A stretch of DNA of 5,622 nt from Flavobacteriaceae bacterium. Its GTDB lineage: Bacteria > Bacteroidota > Bacteroidia > Flavobacteriales > Flavobacteriaceae. The translations under genes were made by a program, and so were the position numbers. The notes beneath the pieces are model-generated. The model worked only from the letters and a program-made list of their open reading frames with translations, made no database searches and had not been told where the DNA came from. This document shows, piece after piece, positions 1-5,275 of this stretch (the first letter of the stretch is position 1; the number at the start of each line of letters is the position of its first letter). The stretch covers positions 1 through 5,622 of the forward strand of contig JABSPN010000224.1 in assembly GCA_013214425.1 (NCBI GenBank). The letters are read 5' to 3'.

Positions 1-4
1 AACT

Positions 5-36
5 AAAAATGTCCAGAATAAATCTGGACATTTTTT
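5..36 (-). terminator. Hairpin terminator closing the operon, possibly bidirectional
   Basis: Bases 5-17 and 23-35 form a perfect 13-bp stem with the core ATGTCCAGA / TCTGGACAT and a 5-base loop at 18-22. The outer five pairs are A-T, so an intrinsic-terminator U-tract is present in either direction; the plus strand has six Ts at 31-36 and the minus strand five. It lies about 50 bases past the ferredoxin stop codon, so it probably ends the minus-strand sulfite reductase transcript. The symmetry would also allow it to stop a convergent gene lying to the left of the window. Confidence 0.85.
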
Positions 37-88
37 ATTTAAAAAAGTTAGTAGCTATAAAAGTTTCTCTAATAAAAGCTTCACAATG

Positions 89-412
89 CTAAAATTCTTC
101 TGGAGCTAGCTCAATCTCCAAGCCATCTAAAGCCAATGTAATTGGAATCTGACAACCTAATCGAGAATTATCTTGCACATGAAATGCCTCGGCCAACATC
201 GTATCCTCATCATACCCTATTTCTGGCAATTCATGATCTGATAAAATATAACATTGACATGAGGCACACATGGCCATACCGCCGCAGGTACCTTCTACTG
301 GAAGTTCATAAGCCTTACATAATTCCATTAAATTCATGGCCATATCTGTAGGCGCTGTTAACTCGTGTACCACTCCCATTCTGTCTTTTATGCTAACTTT
401 TATATCCGACAT
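89..412 (-). CDS. 2Fe-2S ferredoxin (adrenodoxin/Isc-like type)
   Basis: This is a complete 107-residue small soluble electron carrier. The cluster ligands are readable as Cys43-x5-Cys49-x2-Cys52-x34-Cys87, the spacing of the vertebrate/Isc-type [2Fe-2S] family, in the setting EGTCGGMAMCASC and RLGCQIP. The length is normal for the family. The ATG at 410-412 lies 6 bases after the stop of the ferredoxin reductase gene, so the two are almost certainly co-translated. Being last in an operon with a reductase flavoprotein and a siroheme sulfite reductase suggests that it hands electrons from the flavoprotein to the sulfite reductase; that partnership is inferred from context. A role in another pathway, such as Fe-S assembly or P450 reduction, cannot be excluded from sequence alone. 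The acidic C-terminus (ELAPEEF) is typical of ferredoxins that dock to basic partners. Confidence 0.93.
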   Translation of the reverse strand: MSDIKVSIKDRMGVVHELTAPTDMAMNLMELCKAYELPVEGTCGGMAMCASCQCYILSDHELPEIGYDEDTMLAEAFHVQDNSRLGCQIPITLALDGLEIELAPEEF

Positions 413-418
413 AAGCTT

Positions 419-1480
419 CTAAAATTCTTTGATGCTTTTTACCACCTCTTTTTTAGCTTCTTTTTTACTTCCATCAAATCCCTCTACTCCGCCGACTGTA
501 GTATATTTCATAACAAATTTCTTACCAGGATTAATACGTTGGTAAGCACTTTGACACATAAGCGTTGCTTCATGAAATCCACAAAGAATTAACTTTAATT
601 TACCAGGATACGTGTTCACATCCCCAATGGCATAAATTCCTTCTCTGTTAGTCTGATAATCTAACGCATTGTTGACTTTAATTGCATTTTTCTCGATTTC
701 AAGGCCCCAATCTGCAATCGGTCCTAACTTTGGCAATAATCCGAATAAAGGAATAAAATTATCTGTCTCTTGTTGAAATTCTCCTTCTGTTTTATGCTTA
801 ATCGTTACGTATTCTACTTTTCCTTCTCCTTGAATCCCAACAATCTCAGCTTCTGTGATTAAGTTAATCTTTCCTAGCTTAGATAACTCGGCAACTTTTT
901 CTACGGAATCCAGTGCCCCTCTAAATTCATTTCTTCTGTGTACCAAAGTTACTTCTGAAGCTACATCGGCAAGGAAAATAGACCAATCTAATGCTGAATC
1001 TCCGCCTCCTGCAATCACTACACGTTGATCTCTATAGATTTCTGGATCACGAATGATATAGGCCACACCGTTATCTTCGTACTCGGCAATATTACTGATG
1101 GGGGGTTTACGTGGTTCGAAAGAACCTAAACCTCCAGCAATAGCAACAACTGGCGCCTGGTGTTTTGTACCTCTATTGGTAGTCACAATAAAAGTCCCAT
1201 CTTCTTGCTCTTCAATAGTATCTGCTCTTTCTCCTAAAGTAAATCCAGGTTCAAAAGGTTTGATTTGCTCCATTAAATTATCGACTAAATCTCCTGCTAA
1301 AACTTCTGGGAAAGCTGGAATATCATAGATCGGTTTTTTGGGATATATTTCAGAACATTGACCTCCTGGTTGAGGCAATGCATCAATTAAATGACATTTT
1401 AATTTTAATAACCCTGCTTCAAAAACAGTGAATAAACCTGTTGGTCCTGCTCCTATTATAAGTATGTCTGTTTTAATCAT
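419..1480 (-). CDS. Ferredoxin-NADP(+) reductase, thioredoxin-reductase-like type
   Basis: This is a complete 353-residue flavoprotein. Near the N-terminus, IIGAGPTG (residues 8-15) is the FAD dinucleotide-binding motif. VVIAGGGDSALDW (about 154-166) is the NAD(P)H-binding Rossmann loop, and HRRNEFRG (181-188) is the basic stretch that contacts the NADPH phosphate in this family. YAIGDVNTYPGKLKLI (about 283-298) is the second FAD contact. The CxxC redox pair of true thioredoxin reductases is missing from the NADPH domain, which points to the bacterial FNR group of Bacillus YumC and Chlorobium FNR. It should move electrons from NADPH to ferredoxin in the cytosol. The ferredoxin gene follows after 6 bases, strongly suggesting a working pair that supplies the sulfite reductase in place of a CysJ flavoprotein. 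The ATG at 1478-1480 is 37 bases past the preceding stop, and the GAGPTG motif directly after it supports this start. Confidence 0.93.
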   Translation of the reverse strand: MIKTDILIIGAGPTGLFTVFEAGLLKLKCHLIDALPQPGGQCSEIYPKKPIYDIPAFPEVLAGDLVDNLMEQIKPFEPGFTLGERADTIEEQEDGTFIVTTNRGTKHQAPVVAIAGGLGSFEPRKPPISNIAEYEDNGVAYIIRDPEIYRDQRVVIAGGGDSALDWSIFLADVASEVTLVHRRNEFRGALDSVEKVAELSKLGKINLITEAEIVGIQGEGKVEYVTIKHKTEGEFQQETDNFIPLFGLLPKLGPIADWGLEIEKNAIKVNNALDYQTNREGIYAIGDVNTYPGKLKLILCGFHEATLMCQSAYQRINPGKKFVMKYTTVGGVEGFDGSKKEAKKEVVKSIKEF

Positions 1481-1517
1481 TTGTTCTAATTGTTGTGCAA
1501 AAATCTGAAATTTTCTG

Positions 1518-2093
1518 CTATTCTGAAATTAATGTTTGTGTTATCTTGTTTAAGGTGCTCACTTTATGCTCAAAATTTCCTTTTATTTTATCTCTATATC
1601 GATTTAAATTTGAAACCAAATCTGAAATATTTTCAGGAATAATTCCTTCTAAAAACTGTCGTAAACGCTTGGCTGTTGTAGGAGATTTTCCATTGGTAGA
1701 AATGGCTATTTTCACCTGCCCTTTGGTGACAATTCCACCTAAATAAAAATCACACAACTCAGGCGTATCAGCTATGTTTACCAAAATTTGTCGCTGCTTT
1801 GCATCTCTGTAAATTTCTTTATTCACTTCTGGATCATTAGTCGCACCTATCACCAAATCTTTCTTGTGCATTAAATTTTCTCCATAAGGTCTGTAAACCA
1901 AAGGAACTTTATGTTGTTCGGCCAAGACTTTTATCTCATCACAAAAACTTGTCGCAAATACTGCTACCTGCGCATTTGGACTTGACTTCAACATAAAATG
2001 TAATTTTTCATGAGCTACTTGTCCGCCACCTACTAAGAGTACATTCAATTGGTGTACTTTTAGGAATACTGGGTATAATTCGTTTTGATTCAT
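1518..2093 (-). CDS. Precorrin-2 dehydrogenase / sirohydrochlorin ferrochelatase (Met8/CysG N-terminal type)
   Basis: This complete 191-residue protein matches the N-terminal half of CysG and yeast Met8. It oxidises precorrin-2 to sirohydrochlorin with NAD+ and then inserts Fe2+ to give siroheme. The start YPVFLKV followed by VLLVGGGQVAHEK (residues 18-30) is the family's NAD-binding signature. GATNDPEVN (83-91) and NIADTPE (106-112) are also diagnostic; Asp109 corresponds, by my recollection of the family, to the catalytic Asp104 of Salmonella CysG. ISTNGKSPTTAKRLRQ (131-146) is the conserved segment before the C-terminal helical dimerisation region. The methyltransferase half of CysG is absent and is supplied by the separate cobA immediately upstream, 22 bases away. 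The A/G-rich AAAAAGAAAG before the ATG may aid initiation. Its place in the operon means it probably makes siroheme for the sulfite reductase. Confidence 0.92.
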   Translation of the reverse strand: MNQNELYPVFLKVHQLNVLLVGGGQVAHEKLHFMLKSSPNAQVAVFATSFCDEIKVLAEQHKVPLVYRPYGENLMHKKDLVIGATNDPEVNKEIYRDAKQRQILVNIADTPELCDFYLGGIVTKGQVKIAISTNGKSPTTAKRLRQFLEGIIPENISDLVSNLNRYRDKIKGNFEHKVSTLNKITQTLISE

Positions 2094-2115
2094 AAAAACT
2101 TTCTTTTTAGTCTAT

Positions 2116-2910
2116 TTATTTTGAATAAGCCTTTGTAAGATTATATATGGATTTTGTATTACAAAACGCCTCTTTGAGTTTGTGGCTTTCTTTAACGACC
2201 TCTCCTATAACAATAATAGCAGGAGATGATAGTTCTTTTTCTTTCACCACAGACTCTATCGTATCTACTGTTCCGATTCCTAATTTTTCATTTGCTGTTG
2301 TTCCATTTTGAATAATGGCTACTGGCGTATCGTGTTTGCCTTCAATTCTGAATAAGTTCAGGATTTTAGACAATTTACTCATCCCCATTAATATCACAAC
2401 CGTTGCTGATGATTTAGCCGCCAAAGCGATGTCTTCTGACAATTTCCTCTCGGCCGTTGTTCCTGTTATCACCCAAAAACTTTGTGCTACTTTTCTTCTG
2501 GTTAAAGATATCCCCTGGTAGGCTGGTACAGCAATTGAAGATGATATTCCTGGAATGACTTCAGTGGTAATTCCGAAGCTTTCTGTATATGCTATTTCTT
2601 CACTTCCCCTTCCGAAGATAAAAGGGTCACCTCCCTTGAGTCGCACAACATTTCCGAAGAGAAACGCATGTTTAACAATCAGTTCGTTAATCTCATCCTG
2701 AGTATATTTTTGAAAGCCTTTGCGCTTCCCAACAAATATTTTTTCTGAATTCTTAGGAACATAATTCAATAATTCTCTATTCACCAGTGCGTCATATAAG
2801 ACAACTTTGGCTTCTGCCAAGGCTTTAGCTCCTTTGATGGTCAATAAATCTGGATCCCCTGGACCAGCTCCAACTAAGGTCAATTTTGGTTCAATTTTTC
2901 TGGTTTGCAT
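2116..2910 (-). CDS. cobA: Uroporphyrinogen-III C-methyltransferase
   Basis: This 264-residue SAM-dependent enzyme methylates uroporphyrinogen III at C2 and C7 to give precorrin-2, the first step towards siroheme. The visible family motifs are VGAGPGDPDLLT (13-24, SAM/substrate loop), RLKGGDPFIFGRGSEE (90-105), VIPGISS (118-124), MGMSKL (175-180) and PAIIVIGEVV (230-239). Length is typical of the single-domain SUMT family. The ATG at 2908-2910 is preferred; a GTG codon directly before it at 2911-2913 would add one residue. The start lies inside the end of the sulfite reductase gene, overlapping it by 20 bases in another frame, so translational coupling is likely. The last 25 or so residues beyond the conserved core have no recognised motif. 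The next gene supplies the dehydrogenase/ferrochelatase activity, so the two together replace a fused CysG. Confidence 0.94.
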   Translation of the reverse strand: MQTRKIEPKLTLVGAGPGDPDLLTIKGAKALAEAKVVLYDALVNRELLNYVPKNSEKIFVGKRKGFQKYTQDEINELIVKHAFLFGNVVRLKGGDPFIFGRGSEEIAYTESFGITTEVIPGISSSIAVPAYQGISLTRRKVAQSFWVITGTTAERKLSEDIALAAKSSATVVILMGMSKLSKILNLFRIEGKHDTPVAIIQNGTTANEKLGIGTVDTIESVVKEKELSSPAIIVIGEVVKESHKLKEAFCNTKSIYNLTKAYSK

Positions 2911-4996
2911 CACTCAATTCTTTTTGTCTGAACTGTTCTATTTTTCTATGAAAATCAAGACTTACATCTATATATTTTTGGGCAAAAACTGCATTGGATT
3001 CATTCATTTTAATCGCATAGATTAATGATGAGAAATCTTGATCCAAATTGATTTTTCCTGATTGTACAAACTCCTCATCAAACTGATTGATTATACTAGC
3101 ATGTGTATTAGTTTTCTTGCTTTCTGAAATCAATAACGCTTTAGCTGATTGAACTAATGACGCATACGTATGATAAATACTATCTGACCATCTTTCGTCT
3201 TGAAATGCCTCAAGAGCATAAGTCATTTTTTCTTCTGCTTCAAACAATAAAGTTTGCACTAAATCTATCACAACACCGGCACATTCTCCTACGCCAACTG
3301 CTTTGATGTATTGTTCTGAATTCCCCCAATCGATCAAGTCGGTTGCTGTTAGGTTATCTGTTTGTGATAATGGTTTCAACAATTCATAGAAATAAGGTTC
3401 TCCTTTTTCCTCATAATATTTCCAAAAAGGAATTGCATTTGCCTTATCTTTATAATCATCAAGTAATGCTCGTAAAGCTTCTGGACCTCTTTTACTAGGC
3501 ACTTTAATCACTTTATCTGCGAAACGTCCTTTTCCATCACCTAAAACTACTCCACCCAACAATACTTGTAAAGCAGGCGCAACTAGTTTCTCTGGAGTTC
3601 GTATAGACATCCCTTGAAATCCGATGGAAGCCATGTTATGCTGCCCACAAGCATTCATACACCCACTAATTTTAATGGTTAGTTCTTTGTTTTTAATATA
3701 TTCTGGGTATTCATTTAGAATAATGTTTTCTAATTCTGAGGCAATTCCGGTACTACTCGCTATTCCCAAATTACAAGTGTCGGTTCCAGGGCAGGCTGTT
3801 ATATCTGAAAATCTGTTATATCCTTCTTGGGTAAATCCAATTTCTTTAAGTACGGTATAAAAAAGTGGTAATAGCGCTTCTTTAACATGTCGAATAAGCA
3901 TATTTTGACGCAAAGTAAAACGCAATTCGTTCCCACCATAATCTCTAATTAATCTTGCTAGTTGTCTCGCTTTTTCAGAAGAAAAGTCTCCTAATTTCAC
4001 TTTGATTCCAATGGCAAAAAAGCCTTCCTGCTTTTGAGCTATCACATTGGTTTGTTTCCAATTTTCATAGGTGACTTTATCGGTTATTGTTGGTTCTTCA
4101 ATTTCGATTCCAGGAATTGTTATCTCTTTTTCAAATTCATGAGTTTCAATATCAACTACTTGATTTGACAAAGCTTTTTGTTCTTCTTCTATTAAATTAA
4201 CAAAGGACTCAAAACCAATTTCTTTAATTAAAAATTTCATCCTTGCTTTAAGACGTTTAGTTCGCTCCCCGTATCTGTCAAAAATTCTCAGCACTCCTTC
4301 GGTTACTGGAATAATTCTATTTGCTGGAAGGAATTCATATAAGACATCAGCATGTCTGGGTTGTGATCCCAGTCCGCCGCCAAGTAACACTTTAAACCCT
4401 CTTTTCCCATTTTCGATTTTAGGAATAAACCCTAAATCATGTAGATAACTTAATGCTGTATCAGCATCTGTTGCAGAAAATGAAATCTTAAATTTTCTCC
4501 CCATTTCCTGGCATATTGGATTCCGAAGAAAAAACTGAAACATGGCATGCGCATACGGACTAACATCAAACAGTTCATCTGGATCAATACCTGCTGTTTC
4601 ACTAGCCGTAATATTTCTAACTGTGTTTCCGCAAGCTTCTCTCAGAGTAATGGCATCTCTTTCAAGTGCTGCCCACAACTCCGGAGTACGATCAAGACTT
4701 ACATAATGTATTTGAATGTCCTGTCTGGTAGTGATGTGTAGTTTTCCAGTTGAATATTCGTCTGATACATCGGCTATTTTCAATAACTGTTCTCCTGTCA
4801 CTTTTCCGTAAGGTAATTTAATTCGTATCATTTGAACACCTTCTTGACGTTGTCCGTAGACTCCTCTGGCTAGACGAAGACTTCGAAAACGTTCTTCATC
4901 TACCTTTCCTTCTTTAAAGGCTTGTATTTTTCTTTCCAGTTCTATGATGTCTTTTTCTACAACTGGATTTTCTATTTCGGTTCTAAAGCTTTGCAT
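2891..4996 (-). CDS. Ferredoxin-dependent sulfite (or nitrite) reductase with C-terminal HEPN domain
   Basis: This 701-residue enzyme should reduce sulfite to sulfide with six electrons, using siroheme coupled to a [4Fe-4S] cluster. Two NIR/SIR repeats are visible. The first has a ferredoxin-like half with MIRIKLPYG (about 56-64) and the siroheme-contact stretch TTRQDIQIHY (about 89-98); the second has FTLRQNMLIRHV (about 360-371). Cluster ligands follow as Cys402-x5-Cys408 (ACPGTDTC) and Cys446-x3-Cys450 (SGCMNAC). From about residue 563 to the end there is a helical HEPN-like domain, including ERWSDSIYHTYASLVQSAKALL (split here as ERWSDSIYHTY and ASLVQSAKALL). The start is the ATG at 4994-4996. 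The frame stays open to a TTG at 5051-5053, but that codon lies within the terminator hairpin and would add 19 low-complexity residues. Siroheme genes, CysN and the FNR/ferredoxin pair argue for sulfite over nitrite. Expression is probably controlled by the leader attenuator upstream. Confidence 0.93.
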   Translation of the reverse strand: MQSFRTEIENPVVEKDIIELERKIQAFKEGKVDEERFRSLRLARGVYGQRQEGVQMIRIKLPYGKVTGEQLLKIADVSDEYSTGKLHITTRQDIQIHYVSLDRTPELWAALERDAITLREACGNTVRNITASETAGIDPDELFDVSPYAHAMFQFFLRNPICQEMGRKFKISFSATDADTALSYLHDLGFIPKIENGKRGFKVLLGGGLGSQPRHADVLYEFLPANRIIPVTEGVLRIFDRYGERTKRLKARMKFLIKEIGFESFVNLIEEEQKALSNQVVDIETHEFEKEITIPGIEIEEPTITDKVTYENWKQTNVIAQKQEGFFAIGIKVKLGDFSSEKARQLARLIRDYGGNELRFTLRQNMLIRHVKEALLPLFYTVLKEIGFTQEGYNRFSDITACPGTDTCNLGIASSTGIASELENIILNEYPEYIKNKELTIKISGCMNACGQHNMASIGFQGMSIRTPEKLVAPALQVLLGGVVLGDGKGRFADKVIKVPSKRGPEALRALLDDYKDKANAIPFWKYYEEKGEPYFYELLKPLSQTDNLTATDLIDWGNSEQYIKAVGVGECAGVVIDLVQTLLFEAEEKMTYALEAFQDERWSDSIYHTYASLVQSAKALLISESKKTNTHASIINQFDEEFVQSGKINLDQDFSSLIYAIKMNESNAVFAQKYIDVSLDFHRKIEQFRQKELSDANQKN

Positions 4997-5028
4997 GATT
5001 TTAGTTTCTTTAATTGTTATTTTTTGAT

Positions 5029-5060
5029 AAAAAAAGTCCTTTTGAAAACTCAAAAGGACT
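5029..5060 (-). terminator. Intrinsic terminator in the leader between cysN and the sulfite reductase gene
   Basis: Read on the minus strand, AGTCCTTTTGA (5060 to 5050), a GTTT loop (5049 to 5046) and TCAAAAGGACT (5045 to 5035) make a perfect 11-bp stem with a four-base loop. It is followed at once by a run of seven Ts (5035 to 5029, the first of which is paired). This is a textbook rho-independent terminator, pointing in the direction of transcription, yet it stands 33 bases upstream of the reductase ATG and after cysN. It therefore either ends the cysN transcript or, as the alternative pairing at 5047-5104 suggests, acts as a conditional attenuator. Confidence 0.9.
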
Positions 5061-5104
5061 AATTAAACTTGACGTTAAAGTGTATCAAATTTTCCTTTTG
5101 AATC
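5047..5104 (-). promoter_or_regulatory. Predicted antiterminator that excludes the leader terminator
   Basis: On the minus strand, GATTCAAAAGGA (5104 to 5093) can pair with TCCTTTTGAGTT (5058 to 5047). This gives 12 pairs, two of them G-U. Directly inside it, AAATTTGA (5092 to 5085) pairs with TCAAGTTT (5072 to 5065): 8 pairs, one G-U, and a 12-base loop. Only a six-base bulge (AATTAG) separates the two helices on the 3' side. The structure uses the whole core of the terminator's 5' arm, so the two cannot coexist. Its 5' arms lie in the last codons and stop codon of the leader reading frame, which lets a translating ribosome decide between them. The pairing was found by hand; no folding energy was calculated. 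Confidence 0.75.
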
Positions 5105-5162
5105 GTGTTTTTTCTTGCATACAACAAGTCATCATATGTTGGGTCATTTTACTGGTTTTCAT
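5085..5162 (-). CDS. Predicted Met/Cys-rich leader peptide of a cysteine attenuator
   Basis: This is a 25-codon reading frame with ATG at 5160-5162 and TGA at 5085-5087. It begins MKTSKMTQHMMTCCM and ends with a basic tail, so five Met and two Cys occur among 25 residues, bunched as MMTCCM at positions 10-15. The adjacent Cys codons (TGT TGT) occupy 5121-5126. It has no recognised domain and is too short to be an enzyme. It lies just before the terminator at 5029-5060, and its last codons contribute the antiterminator's 5' arm. From Cys codon 14 to that arm there are 16 bases, about the reach of a stalled ribosome. It therefore probably acts in cis as a sensor of charged tRNA-Cys, and perhaps tRNA-Met. 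The ATG follows the ancestral cysN stop by 5 bases (TAA-ATAAA-ATG). No Shine-Dalgarno is visible, normal for Bacteroidota. A chance reading frame cannot be fully excluded. Confidence 0.75.
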   Translation of the reverse strand: MKTSKMTQHMMTCCMQEKTRFKRKI

Positions 5163-5167
5163 TTTAT

Positions 5168-5275
5168 TTAGTTTATAAATCCTACTCCTGAAGTGGCATT
5201 TGTTTGTGGGTTAATCAGGATAAAAGATCCGTTTGATTTACTTTCTTTATAACTATCATAAAACAGTGACTTACT
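5168..5275 (-). pseudogene. cysN: Out-of-frame remnant of the CysN C-terminus
   Basis: In a frame different from the upstream cysN reading frame, 35 codons ending in TAA at 5168-5170 encode SKSLFYDSYKES, then NGSFILINPQTN, then ATSGVGFIN. This is the conserved last segment of CysN (compare the family pattern LxxDxYxxNxxTGxFIxIDxxTNxTxGxGMI). The coding sequence is clean, so the shift is recent or artificial. It is presumably no longer translated as part of CysN, because the upstream frame continues through it differently and stops at 5215-5217. Confidence 0.85.

Noticed and set aside
89..427. Repeated CTAAAATTCTT at the ends of the ferredoxin (89-99) and FNR (419-429) genes, each near AAGCTT
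   Set aside because: The repeat is only 11 bases and encodes the shared Glu-Phe-stop ending; no further similarity flanks it, so chance is sufficient.
1098..1328. Plus-strand open frames such as 1098-1328, 2315-2521, 3624-3860 and 4547-4741
   Set aside because: They lie entirely opposite well-recognised minus-strand genes and show no family motifs, so they are antisense shadows.
4997..5053. Extension of the sulfite reductase to a TTG start at 5051-5053
   Set aside because: The extra 19 codons run through the terminator hairpin and T-tract and encode a Lys/Phe-rich low-complexity stretch; the ATG at 4994-4996 follows an A-rich AAAGAAAC stretch and begins the family-like sequence MQSFRTEIENP.
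5029..5060. Hairpin read simply as the cysN terminator
   Set aside because: It is possible, but it does not explain the second complementary copy of TCAAAAGGA, the Met/Cys-rich frame just before it, or the lack of any visible promoter for the reductase in the following 33 bases.
5029..5162. SAM riboswitch upstream of the sulfur genes
   Set aside because: The leader is only about 110 bases and I can find no kink-turn or multi-helix junction of the SAM-I type; the structure visible is a two-state stem with a coding frame.
5085..5162. Small metal-binding peptide, given His-Met-Met and Cys-Cys
   Set aside because: The residues could bind a metal, but the position before a terminator and the overlap of its last codons with the antiterminator arm are better explained by attenuation.
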